Shown here piece by piece: positions 33,775-44,800 of a stretch of 64,000 nucleotides of DNA. A model generated the notes under the pieces. That model was not told where the DNA came from, ran no database searches, and worked only from the letters and a program-made list of their open reading frames with translations. A program made the translations under genes and the position numbers. This stretch comes from Isoetes taiwanensis (Eukaryota > Streptophyta > Lycopodiopsida > Isoetales > Isoetaceae): assembly GCA_021234155.1 (NCBI GenBank), contig JAJEKV010000002.1:22161726-22225725 (forward strand). The letters are read 5' to 3'. Positions within the stretch are counted from its first letter, which is position 1. Every line of letters starts with the position of its first letter.

Positions 33775-36700
33775 ATGCTGCAGCAAGGAATTCGTATCAC
33801 CAGAGATTCTGCTTATTACCTCCTCCAGGAGTGTGTCAAGAAAAAGGATATGGAATGTGGTAAGTGGGTGCATTTTATGGTGGTGCAAAATGGGTTTGAT
33901 TCATTAGCTGTTTTTGGCGATCATCTTATTGAGTTGTATTGCTACCATGGACACTTGGTTGAAGCGAATAAAATATTTAACAATATTACATCGCCATCCG
34001 CATGTTCGTGGGAGGCGATTTTATCAGGAAATGCCAACTTAGGACAGTGTAAAGTTGCGATAGAATTACACCGCCAGATGCTCTTGTCTAGTATGAATTC
34101 TGATAGGCATACTTACCTTCCAGTTCTTACGGCATGCACTGTGAAAAAATACCTTATGCATGGTATTATCACTCATGAGCATGTTATAAATTGTGGGTTC
34201 ATATCAGATACTGCCTTGGGAAACACCCTGGTTGATATGTATGTTAATTGTGGACAACTTGAGATAGCATACAAGCTCTTTGACAAGTTGGTCAGCAAAG
34301 ACATAACATCATGGAATGTTGTTATTTCTGGGAGTCTCCAGCATGGGAATAGCTACAAGGCGCTGCTTCTCTTCAATGACATGCAACAAGATGGCATAGA
34401 GCCAAATGAAGTTGCATTTTCGAGTGCACTCAAAGCATGTACCAATATAGGAGCAATATATGAAGGCAGGATTATCCATGAGAGCATCATGAAGAGTGGA
34501 CTTTTATCAGACTACATCGTCGGGTGCAGCCTCATTGATATGTATTTACAACATGGGAACCTCAAAGAGGCAGAAAAACTATTTAACAAATTACCCAGGC
34601 GAGACCTGCTGTTGTGGAATAAAATGATTGGGCAGTATGTTGATCATAGTGATTTTTTCTTGGCTCTAAATTGTTTGGACATCATGCAAAAGGAAGGCCT
34701 GGAACCAAATCTAACATCCTGGAGTTTGATAATCTTAGGATGTATCAAACATGACGAAGGTTCTCTGGCCCTAAACCTTTTTGAGCTGAATCAACACAAA
34801 GGCATTAACCCAAACAAGGCCATATTTTTAAGTGCTTTGAAGGCCTGCATTAAACTTGGAAGAATAGAGCATGGCAGACTCATTCATGAGACTATAATGA
34901 GTAGAGCACTGCAAATCGATCTCGTTGTGGGCAATACTTTGGTTGATATGTATTGTAAGCTTGATTGCCTGGAGGAAGGTTGTAATGTATTTCATAATTT
35001 AACAAAGCGAACCGTAGTCTCGTGGACTGCAATGCTTACAGGTTATGTCCAGCAAGGAGAAAATGTCTTAGCTCTAGAATTCTTTGGAAAGATGCAACAG
35101 GATGGGATTGTACCAAATGAAGTTACATTGTCAAGCGCTGCAAAAGCATGTTGTAGCATAGGAGCAATTGCAGACGGCAGGCTTATCCATGCGCAGGTTA
35201 TCACAAATGGAAATCAGAAGGATATTATTGTGTGGAATATCCTGATTGACATGTATGCTCATTGCATGAGTTTCATGGAGGCTTGCAGAGTATTTGATAA
35301 ACTGTCTGGCAAGAATGTTGCTTCATTTAACACAATGATTGTAGCATGTCTTCAGCATGGTGAATGTGTTATGGCTTTTGATTGTTTCGAACAAATGCGA
35401 CAGAGATCTATAGCGCCAAACCATATCACGTTTTTGGGCATCCTAAGAGCATGTAATAATGCAAATGCAATAGTGCATGGGAGACACACACACGAGATGA
35501 TCATTGGGGATGAAGTTAACTCAGAACCTCTGAGAAATACCCTGCTCGATATGTATGCTAAATGTGGTAGCTTGGAGGAGGCACGTAATGAGTTTGACAA
35601 AATGCCAAATAGAAGTGTTGTGTCATGGAACGCATTAATTTCAGGGTATGTCCAGAATGGAGAGTTTCTTTTAGCTTTAGATCAATTTAGGAATATGGAA
35701 AAGGAAAACATAGTGCCCAATGATGTAACATATTTGGCTATTATTAAAGCGTGTGGTAGTATAGGAGCTTTACACCAAGGTAGGGTTATCCATGAACAGG
35801 TCATTGATAGTGATCACAAGGTGGAAGTTGAGCTGACGAACACCTTGGTTCATATGTATGCCTTATGCGGGGCCACAGAAGAAGCAAGGAAACTTTTTGA
35901 TAATTTTCCCAACCAAAGCCATGGAACTCCTTTATCACAAGGATGTAATGAGAGAGTGCCCACAAAACTAAGGCTGGCTAATGTGGTTTCATGGAATGCC
36001 ATGATAGCAGGATATGTTTGTCGGGGTGAAGGCCTTCTGGCACTTGAATGGTTTAATTTAATGATGGAGCATTATATAGAGCCAAATAAGGTGACGTTCT
36101 CAAGCATCTTGAAAGCCTGTGCCAAGACAGGAGCAGTGGAGCAGGCTAAGCTTATCCATGTTGAGATAATGAAACAAGGACTTCTGACAGATGTCATTGT
36201 AGGAAACTCTCTCATCAATATGTATATCAAACATGGGCATCTTAAAGAGGCATACAAAATCTACAATGTGATGCCAAGTACAGACACGATCTCTTGGGGG
36301 ATATTGTTTTCTGGATATGTTCAGGATGGAACTTCTATTCAAGCTCTACAATGCTTTCAAATGTTTGATCAGGAAAGTATAAAACCAACTATTGTATCAT
36401 GGAATGCATTAATTGCAGGATATACTAACTCTGGGGAGGTGCGTCTGGCTCTAGATTGTTTTGATAGAATGCGCAAGAAAGGCGTAGAACCAAATGAAGT
36501 AACACTTTTATGTGTGCTAAAAGCATGTGCTGAGGCAGGGGCATTGAAACAGGGTAGGCTGATTCATGAAATGATGAAGAACGAAGGCCTTTACTCACAT
36601 GTTATTTTGGGAAATATGCTGGTGAATATGTATGCCAAATGCGGTAGCTTAGAGGAGGCAAGTGAAGTCTTTTACCAGTTGCCAAGCAAAGATGCTGTAT

Positions 36701-37461
36701 CTTGGGACTCAATCATTACAGGCTATGCCAATAATGCAAAAAGTTTTCTAGCCTTAGAATTATCTGAAAAAATGCAAATGGATGACATAGATCCAAACGA
36801 GGTTATATTTTTAAGTGCCATTAAAGCATGTACCAACTTGGGAGCACTGGAGCAAGGCAGGCTGAGGCATGAGTGGGTCATGGAATATGCAATGCAAGTG
36901 GATAATGTTGTAGCGAGCGCCTTGGTTAATATGTATGCCAAATGCGGCAGCTTGGAGGAAGCTTGCAGAGTCTTTAGTAAAATTTTAAACCGAAATGTAG
37001 TCTCATGGAATATAATGATTATGAGCTATGCTCACCATGGAAAGGGTTCTCTGGCTTTAGATTGTTTAGAATGGATGCAGGAGGAGGGAGTACCACCAAA
37101 TGAGACATCCTTTACAGGTATTTTTATTGCATGCAGTCGCGCAGGCTTATTGGACAAAGGTTGCTGCTATTATCAATCTATGAGTGAAAGTTATGGACTC
37201 ACACCAAATGTTTTCCATTGTGCTTGTATGATTGATCTTCTAGGCCGCGCAGGCTGCCTTGATGAAGCAGACGATTTGCTTGAGGTTGTTGTCCAAACTA
37301 GCATGGTAGGATCAAGAGTTTTGCTTAGTGCATACACCACATGTGGCGATGTCAAGGCAGGAAAATATTGTTTTGATAAAATTGTTCATTTAGACACATT
37401 CAATTCAGATGCCAATATGTCCATTCGTTTGCCTAAGTTGCACGGACATTCTTTTGGTTAA
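33775..37461 (+). CDS. Very long PLS-class pentatricopeptide repeat protein without DYW domain
   Basis: PPR proteins bind organellar RNA one base per repeat and guide editing, splicing or stabilisation in mitochondria or plastids. This single uninterrupted frame has about 1,229 codons from the first ATG and some 35 tandem PPR units. Consensus blocks recur, such as VVSWNAMIAGYV, EPNEVTLLCVLKACAEAGAL and NMYAKCGSLEEA. Spacing alternates as in PLS-type arrays. It ends with an E-like region (PNVFHCACMIDLLGRAGCLDEADDLL) and stops about 60 residues later, with no DYW deaminase. The frame stays open upstream to about 33731 behind a likely splice acceptor, so the N-terminus and targeting peptide may be in another exon. 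The insertion NFPNQSHGTPLSQGCNE near residue 725 is not PPR-like. No stop or frameshift is seen, so it is probably a working gene. A dead relative lies at 20.5-22.7 kb. Confidence 0.88.
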   Translation: MLQQGIRITRDSAYYLLQECVKKKDMECGKWVHFMVVQNGFDSLAVFGDHLIELYCYHGHLVEANKIFNNITSPSACSWEAILSGNANLGQCKVAIELHRQMLLSSMNSDRHTYLPVLTACTVKKYLMHGIITHEHVINCGFISDTALGNTLVDMYVNCGQLEIAYKLFDKLVSKDITSWNVVISGSLQHGNSYKALLLFNDMQQDGIEPNEVAFSSALKACTNIGAIYEGRIIHESIMKSGLLSDYIVGCSLIDMYLQHGNLKEAEKLFNKLPRRDLLLWNKMIGQYVDHSDFFLALNCLDIMQKEGLEPNLTSWSLIILGCIKHDEGSLALNLFELNQHKGINPNKAIFLSALKACIKLGRIEHGRLIHETIMSRALQIDLVVGNTLVDMYCKLDCLEEGCNVFHNLTKRTVVSWTAMLTGYVQQGENVLALEFFGKMQQDGIVPNEVTLSSAAKACCSIGAIADGRLIHAQVITNGNQKDIIVWNILIDMYAHCMSFMEACRVFDKLSGKNVASFNTMIVACLQHGECVMAFDCFEQMRQRSIAPNHITFLGILRACNNANAIVHGRHTHEMIIGDEVNSEPLRNTLLDMYAKCGSLEEARNEFDKMPNRSVVSWNALISGYVQNGEFLLALDQFRNMEKENIVPNDVTYLAIIKACGSIGALHQGRVIHEQVIDSDHKVEVELTNTLVHMYALCGATEEARKLFDNFPNQSHGTPLSQGCNERVPTKLRLANVVSWNAMIAGYVCRGEGLLALEWFNLMMEHYIEPNKVTFSSILKACAKTGAVEQAKLIHVEIMKQGLLTDVIVGNSLINMYIKHGHLKEAYKIYNVMPSTDTISWGILFSGYVQDGTSIQALQCFQMFDQESIKPTIVSWNALIAGYTNSGEVRLALDCFDRMRKKGVEPNEVTLLCVLKACAEAGALKQGRLIHEMMKNEGLYSHVILGNMLVNMYAKCGSLEEASEVFYQLPSKDAVSWDSIITGYANNAKSFLALELSEKMQMDDIDPNEVIFLSAIKACTNLGALEQGRLRHEWVMEYAMQVDNVVASALVNMYAKCGSLEEACRVFSKILNRNVVSWNIMIMSYAHHGKGSLALDCLEWMQEEGVPPNETSFTGIFIACSRAGLLDKGCCYYQSMSESYGLTPNVFHCACMIDLLGRAGCLDEADDLLEVVVQTSMVGSRVLLSAYTTCGDVKAGKYCFDKIVHLDTFNSDANMSIRLPKLHGHSFG

Positions 37462-38208
37462 TTACTAATTTGAGTTTTTCACAAACGCCTAAATAACTTT
37501 TGATGACCTGGCAATCTTAAAATTACAATTCCTGCAGCTTAATATAGAGGAGGGTCGCCATTGAGGGTGACGAAACCTTGGAGGATGTGGCAATACCATT
37601 GGTGGACGTGGCAATTTTTCTGGGCGGACATGGAAAGGGCTAGAAATGTTTTGTATAGGCTTTTGAAGGTTCGAAGGTTCGACGACAAACGCAGTTAGGT
37701 TCCGGTGAAGGAATAGAGAAGGCTGGAGTCTTGCAAGGAGGTTTGCAAGTATGATGTCTCCAAGATGAAGGAGATATGTATTTTCATAGATGAACGCTAA
37801 GAAATCGTAAAATAGATTCTTTATTAATCGTAGAATGGATTCAATCAAAATCGTAAATGGAAGCTTAGATTTTCCAAGAACATTTCTAACAGCAGCGAAG
37901 AACGTCTCTTCTTAATGATGGTGTAGCTAAACCGAGCATTTCAAGTATGCATATAATCTTACAAATATAAGATATTAAACTCATGCTATCTAATACGGTG
38001 AGGAACATTTTTTAGATGCTATTGGTGAGAGGAAGGCAGTTGTTGTGTGTGAATGCTCAGGCCCTGTTAACATTTCTACCTTTTGGGTACATGCGTCATG
38101 GGCACTATTATCATGCAAATATGCGTCACATGGACATGACTTATCACATCCCAACTGCTCCATCTCATCAAAGTATGCCATTAGTTCAAGGCTTCAGGGG
38201 TTTACTAA
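37462..38208. other. Downstream of the PPR gene, nothing recognised
   Basis: The minus-strand frame 37489-37848 shows no recognisable domain. No repeat structure was seen. The first part probably holds the PPR 3' UTR. Confidence 0.4.
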
Positions 38209-38521
38209 TGTTGGAATGTTGGAGTATGTGTAATGGGCACACATGAAGAATGACTCAGCGGAAGTGTGCCGAAAGTCCATCAAAGCGTCGGTAGCTCAGT
38301 GGTAGAGTACTTGACTTGCAAGCAAGAGGTCCTGGGTGCGATCCCCAACCCACCCAATCATAGAAGGCTCATTTCTCACATGGTATCAGAGCCATGGTCC
38401 CAAGTAGAGGGTGCTTAACTGCACTGGGATAGTCCCCAGTGGTGTAGAGGTGAGAATGAGCAAAGCTTGGCCAGTGGAAAGCCCAACTCCTGCAGTGATG
38501 GAGTTGCCAAGGAGGGGAGTT
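38209..38521 (+). mobile_element. TRIM-like retrotransposon, truncated at its 3' LTR
   Basis: A 172-bp putative LTR (38209-38380) begins TGTTGGAATG and ends TTCTCACA. It is followed directly by the primer binding site TGGTATCAGAGC (38381-38392). The internal region is only 140 bp and non-coding, and ends with a purine-rich tract (AAGGAGGGGAGT, 38509-38520). A short TGTGGATTG resembling the LTR start follows, and then the similarity stops, so the 3' LTR is missing or heavily eroded. The LTR contains a tRNA-like cloverleaf. An alternative is a tRNA-derived SINE, but the primer site exactly at the LTR end argues for a TRIM. Confidence 0.7.
38285..38355 (+). tRNA. tRNA-Ala(UGC)-like cloverleaf inside a retrotransposon LTR
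   Basis: All arm lengths fit a tRNA: acceptor 7, D stem GCTC/GAGT, anticodon stem with loop CTTGCAA (anticodon TGC), 5-nt variable loop, and T arm CTGGG-TGCGATC-CCCAA. The A box (TAGCTCAGTGG) is perfect and the B box has one change (GGTGCGATCC). The acceptor stem pairs at 5 of 7, the anticodon stem at 4 of 5 and the T stem at 4 of 5. It lies wholly within the LTR of the TRIM-like element, 25 bp before the primer site. It is probably a pol III promoter module, not a tRNA that serves in translation. Confidence 0.7.
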
Positions 38522-41105
38522 TGTGGATTGTTTTTGCAGCCTTGATATTGTAGAAGAGATTGCATCTAACTTGGTCTCAACTTCGCTTGTTGATGATCCA
38601 ATATTATGAGCATAGAATTTGAGCTGGGAATCATCTTTTTGATGACCAGAGGATAGACTATTAGCCTTGAAGTTCATCGTATTCAGGGCCTCTTTGATCC
38701 TGCTGTCACTTTCAAAGCTTGAGCACATTTTTAGGGCTTTGTAGCAGACACTCTGTGCTGTTGTTGAAATTTGTGTTGGCGCAGAAGGATTGAGCAGTTG
38801 CAGATAATAGTTCTAAAGACGAACTTAAAAATTAGAAGCAGGCATAGATACAGAAGAAGATTGGTACGGTGCTGCTGCAACTTATACAATTGAATCTAAA
38901 GCAAATCGGACTTCTATAAATCTTTGGAAAGGCCCCTTCTAACATTGTGATCTATCTTTGTGATGTTTGCAGTGCTGGACAAAAATAAATGATCCTTCTA
39001 TTTCATTTATTCTAAAGCATGCCTCTAAAGCAATGAGCTAAAAGGAACATTTAAGCCAAAAGAAAGTTTGGAGGTTTCACCTTCAAACGATTATAATGAG
39101 CAGTGGAAGAAAAGTAAAGCCAAGACTAGAATTGCCAGGAATTTTTGCTCCAGAGCAGAGGGCTGAGATATGTAGAGGTTCAAGAAAGATTTAGCTTCCC
39201 TTTTCCATCATGGCCTTCAGGCTATAATTTGCTTTTCTGAGGAACTGCAGATTCAGATGCATGTTTCCTGTAAATACTAGATAGTTCCATTCATTTAGTG
39301 ATTTTGGACATGATGAGTGATACGCCATGCAGACGCTGCTATATAGCATTTTAATTTGGCACTGATTATGCAAGAAGAAATTACTTCGAATGATGATTTG
39401 GCAAAAGAATTGTATCTCAGAGATATCATCTTATTCCCTATTGCATTAATGGAAGATTGTAAGTTTGCTCTATTTAATTGCATTCAATTTTATTTTAGAA
39501 CTTATTTTTATGATAATTATTTGTATCATTGCAGGTCTTTGGGATGTCAAATCTGTAAATTCAATGAATGATTTCAAACTTTTAAACACAAGGTTGCTTA
39601 CCAAATTAATTTGGACATGATTGCTGCAAAAGAAAAATGGTTCTCTTCAATTTCGTCATTGTATGTCTTGTAGCCTTCCCTGGGCTGCATGGGATGCCTG
39701 GTATTGTATGGAGGCTGCCACCTCAGCTCTGGTGGTAGCAATACTCAGACCTCTTTGAGACCAAACATATTAAGGTGGCAATACGTACTTCGCATGTTAC
39801 TAGGCTTGCAGTGCAAATTATCTCGTTGGGCATGCTGCAATGTAGCATGAATTGCATTTGAGGTGCATACATGGCTGCCATTCTTTTTATGCGCTTAAGT
39901 GAGCAGCCAATGGGCACCCTCCCCTATCCCTGCATTTTTTTTTTGCGAAGGAATTTGATACACCCTTCTTTCACGCTTTTATTAGATAAATTTTATTTAT
40001 GTTTCATTATCTCTTCACTCAATTGACCATCTATTATTTTGATGTTCACTCAATGTTATCATACCATACCGATCTTCTCCCCATTCAACCGTCCTTCCTT
40101 TTAGTTTTTGTAATGGTTATACCCCATTATTGGGGTCCCATGGCCTATTGGTTTTGGTGGACATTGAAAAATCTTATTCTTTTCTATTCTTTGACAACGA
40201 GAAAAAATAAATGATAAATAAGACAATATAATAAATAAGACTCAATAAAATGAAGAAGAATAAAAAAGTTGAGAAGCCCTAAACCAACTCCATTTGTGAT
40301 ATTTGTGTTATTGTTACACCATCCTCGTCCTCATATTATCCCCCTCCAATGATGGTGGCTTCCTTCCATCAGGATTGCAAGATGTAATGGTCTTCAAGAT
40401 TTTTAACTCATTATTTAATAATCCTTTGATATCTATTTGGTTGTCACACTATCCCCCTCCTCACACTGGAGAGTAAATGCAATACCATTAATTTTAGTTC
40501 TAGGCTGCCTCAACTTCCAACTAGAAAACCCCACAAACACTAATAATTGGGGCTCATAAGACTTTGATACCAAAAATGCAGAAGAGAAGCATGTTTGCTA
40601 TCTCTAATAAGCGATAAATAAAAAATCATGACAAAAAGCATTCAACCATTGAAAACTTTTATTACTAAGGACTTTCGAAGAAGGCCACATTATTACAGAA
40701 ATAAGGTGTTGCCATATTAGGAGTTGCCTTTAAATGCTATGGACATGTTTACTAGTTCATCGTTAACTGCTAACTATGGTGGTTGTTTGGCACAAGTTAG
40801 GCATTTTACTCAACTTCTATTTATTTTTTGGGGAGTATATTTCGTATAGTGCATTTTGTTTTATGTAGCAGGTCTACTATGCACACGTTCATTGTGTGGC
40901 ATGAATTTCACAAACTTGTTCAATTTGTGATGTCGACACAAAGGCATCAAACACACTCCTTTGGTGGATACTTGTGTCTTGTTCAGCTGGAAGGCAATAA
41001 ATGGAAAGCTAGCATTATTTTTTTCTTTCTAATTACTAGAAAATTGCCCACCTTCAGTGGCATTCCATGTGATTGTTCACAGAAGAGGGTGTTCACCCTA
41101 GATTG
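38522..41105. other. Long stretch without a recognised gene
   Basis: A minus-strand frame just after the TRIM (about 38730-38520) gives a polar, coiled-coil-like peptide (SDSRIKEALNTMNFKANSLS) that could be an exon of an unknown gene. Nothing else of note was seen. DNA is AT-rich with small homopolymers. Confidence 0.35.
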
Positions 41106-41107
41106 TG

Positions 41108-41300
41108 CGTGCCACGTCATCAACACAATCTAGGGTTTGATGATGTGGCATACACAATCTAGGGTTTGATGACACGACAATATGAAATGCCACATGGCAC
41201 AATCTAGAGTCTGATGATGTGGCATTGTGGCATGCACAATCTAGGATTTGATGATATGGCACTAAAAATGCAACGTGTCATAATCTAGGGTTTGATGGAA
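41108..41300 (+). repeat. Imperfect tandem repeat with CACAATCTAGGGTTTGATG core
   Basis: About six diverged copies of a block close to CACAATCTAGGGTTTGATGA (then TGTGGCA) are spaced 25-50 bp apart. The spacers contain further GTGGCAT pieces. No coding frame is maintained. Confidence 0.8.
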
Positions 41301-41335
41301 GACGGACATACATACATGATAACTTTATAATATAG

Positions 41336-41500
41336 GATAAGAATTGAATTGAACTAAATTGTATTTATCGCCCATGAAGATCAGATGGCCCATGGGACCC
41401 AAAACAAGTAAACAAAGAACGTTCAGTTGATTACGTGTTTAGGATTAAAAAGCCCCCAGTCCCAAGGGTTTTCGAGGGAAAAATCTTAGTAGTAATAAGC
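41336..41500 (-). mobile_element. LINE 3' end with short tandem tail
   Basis: On the minus strand it reads TTTTCCCTCGAAAACCCTTG, then a G-rich run, then GGGTCCCATGGGCCA, then an ATGGGCGATAAATACAA terminus and a degenerate (AATTC)n tail. The same order (TTTTCCCTCGAAAACCCTTC, GGGTCCCATAGACCG, GTGGACGATAAAAG) ends the LINE at 61880-62526. It is a severely 5'-truncated copy of that family. Confidence 0.7.
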
Positions 41501-41703
41501 TTGCTGATGCACTGTACATTAATACAAGTCAATGTAACGATCACCGCATGTCTAGTACCTCCTGGATAGAAGATGCCAGATGAGGGCATGTTCATCATTA
41601 TATATAGTGGCTGAATATGTGTAGCCAACTCGATATATCGTGCTCGGATAAGTGCAAATGCTGGACAATTATGAAAAGCGTGATATTCATCTTCAACCGC
41701 TGC

Positions 41704-41814
<111 letters not shown>

Positions 41815-41819
41815 TCATC

Positions 41820-44800
41820 CCCCTAATCCGTGATTTGAATATATATTTTTCTTATCAATTTTATTCTGAGGTCGCAATCCACCGCTGATATAATTTTTTC
41901 CGATTTTACTTTTCTCGTAACAAACATAAATATCAAAAGTATCTATTTTACTTTCAATTTAAGTATTGAAAGACCAATTACTTTGATTTATCTTTTGACA
42001 AGATACATGCATATCACCAAAAAGTGTGGCTAGGATTAACATTCATGACAAGTTATACAGACACCAATTATACTAGTTTGCCAAAAAAAGTCAAATTTAT
42101 ATGTCATCCTGAAGCTCGCGACCCCTATTTTTGTTGCTAGATTCCCCAATAATCGGCTCTGCTTCTCTTGCTACTAGGGGCAAGCATTTAACGCTCAAGG
42201 GGTTCTTCTCTCCACATAATATGCAGATTCTCGAGATAACCACTGCTATCATGTTGTGGCCATCTAAACGCTAAAAAATCCTTAATTCTGGTAACAGACT
42301 GGCAATCCATGCAGTTGTGTGTGCTACGTAATCGACAGGAGCCACCGAGGCTGCGGCGTCACCGAGAGGCTGCAGGTCACCGTCCTGCACCGCCTCGTCT
42401 GGCGGCGCCGCATCGACACCCTACGGGGCAGAATGTCCCCCCTCCTGTCGATTATGGGATGTAATAAACATTTATTGGAAATTACGTTCAATAAGTACCT
42501 CCTCTGCCATGGCGAGCAACAGATAAAAGCTCTAGAAAGCAATATAATAGAAGCTCTAAAAGACAATTAAAGCTCTAACTATTCAGATCAAAGCCCAGAA
42601 TCAAGCAGAAGAAGCTTAGATTCAGAGTATCATGAGTATGAGCTTGACTACATAAAGCACTTAGCAAGGAAGAAAGCAGGCCATTGAAAAGGAAAAAATA
42701 GATATAAACTCTGTCTAGAGCTTTCTAATGTTTTTGTTGATTCCTAATATTAATGACCACCAAGGTCGACCTAAACTGCTCCTGATCGCCATCTCATTTA
42801 ACCCTGTGTCACTTTCTGCCAAAAGACTCAACAAAGCTTGGAAAATGGTGCCATAGTGGCCTTCGAAATTTTTTGAAAAATGAAACCTTGAAAATCTGGA
42901 GGATAAGCGCTAGAAATCTGGAAAAACTTGGAGAATGACAAATCTGGCTATGGCGGCCTTCCATAAACAAGCAATTGACGGTGCTCCTGCTCTTCTTAAC
43001 ACTAGAGTTGTTACTGGAACTATTCTGGATTCATCCACCAGAATTGGTCCAGCATGCCCTCTGCCACTTAAACCCAGATATCTAACAAGAGAAATTTCCA
43101 TTTCATAAGGTACCACCACTTTTGGAATCTTCACTCGATTATTTATGGCCATGGAGAATTTCATGACCAATAGATTTACTGTATGTTGTGGCGATTGCCA
43201 AAACCTTATAGAATCCAGCAGTTTTTACGTCAAGCCAGAATTGCATTTTCTAAGCTTCTAGTATAAAGGGGTCCAAATGTTTCTAAAATTGAAAGTAATT
43301 GATGTTTTATGATAAAACATGTTGATTTGCATATTTCCATGTTTTATTGCTATTAGAGTCATCAAACCATATTTAGCTCAGAAAAGCTGTTTGAGGTTGT
43401 GAATTATTTCTCCTTTACTATAACAAGTTTTGACGTAAGACTTGTGGCCATAAGTTGTTAACTCTAAGAGCTATAATTCAATAATTTCTTGGAGTGTCCA
43501 TAAGTTGTGTTGATCTCAATTTTCATGAAAGAAAATTCGACACTGAATCCAGGACAAAAACAGAACTAAAATATATTCAAGCTTTCTAAGGGCAATAAAT
43601 GATGCATGCCATACATTCCACTTATATCTACATAATAAAGAATTTTATCAACTTAAATATGATGAATAACCATGTATTCTTTATATTTAGAAGTGGTTAT
43701 CAGTACACAAAATTGGAGTTTAGTTAAGGTAATAGTACAAAAAACTCATCTTTCATGATAGGCAATATTTTTTTTATGAATGTGACCCTTCCTTGGCAAC
43801 GTAGACCTTGAATTTCATTTAAAAGTAACACATTATGTAGAAGATTTTATTTAAAATAGAAATGGACCATTTCTAATTTGTACTTAGGCTTGTCATATTC
43901 TAAAGCAAGATAACATTCTATTTTCAACTCATGATTGATGAAACATGTGATAGAAGCCAAAATATAGTTTGTGTTATCTTAGTGCAAAACACACGATGAA
44001 ATCTTCTTATTTTTTTACTATCATAATCTTAGGACACATGTTTGCTACTTAGTAGTTCCTATTTTATAGATATAAGAATAATAACTTTAGCTTATTTTTC
44101 ATGATAGACTATAATTTTTATGGATTTAAGCTTCATTGGCAATACAGATCTTCAATTTGATGTTAAAAATAACATACTACTATATGTAAGACTTGAATAT
44201 AAATAGGCATGGACCATTATGGTCCATTATTAGACGAATTGGCTATAGAAGCAAATCTCTCTAAGTATCATTACCAATTCTATTTATTGTTCATTTGTCA
44301 CTTATACAATGATATGGTGATTTTCTACCTTCTCTAGCATAATTTTTGGAAAGGCGAGCAGAGATTCATATAGGTTCAATTTGCTTGTGCTTCAACATTA
44401 CCATTAAATAAACGAATCTAACAACCAACTAATTTTTCCAAATCGAATACTATACATGGAATGTATATATTCCTAAGGCGAATTTAAAACTAATTAAGAT
44501 GAGGATGTTCTGGCTTTTTGAATCCTAAGCCATGTGGACCAGCAATAGGAAACAGACGTAGTCATCTATCTTTATTTTTTATACTTATATCTTTTCATAT
44601 TTGTTCTTCATTCTTTTGCATTACTTCTACAACTTGAGAGGTTTGAAAATACAAGTTTTGAGTTCACCATTTAACGCATAGGTTTATGAAATCCATGGAA
44701 CGCGTAATCTAATAGATAACCTAGAATAAACACTAGAAAGTTTACTCTAAACCTTAAGATCATAAGCATTGATTATTTTTAATGAATGGAGTAGTTCATG

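Noticed and set aside
38285-38355. A working tRNA-Ala gene.
   Set aside because: Mismatches occur in the acceptor, anticodon and T stems and the sequence lies entirely inside an LTR.
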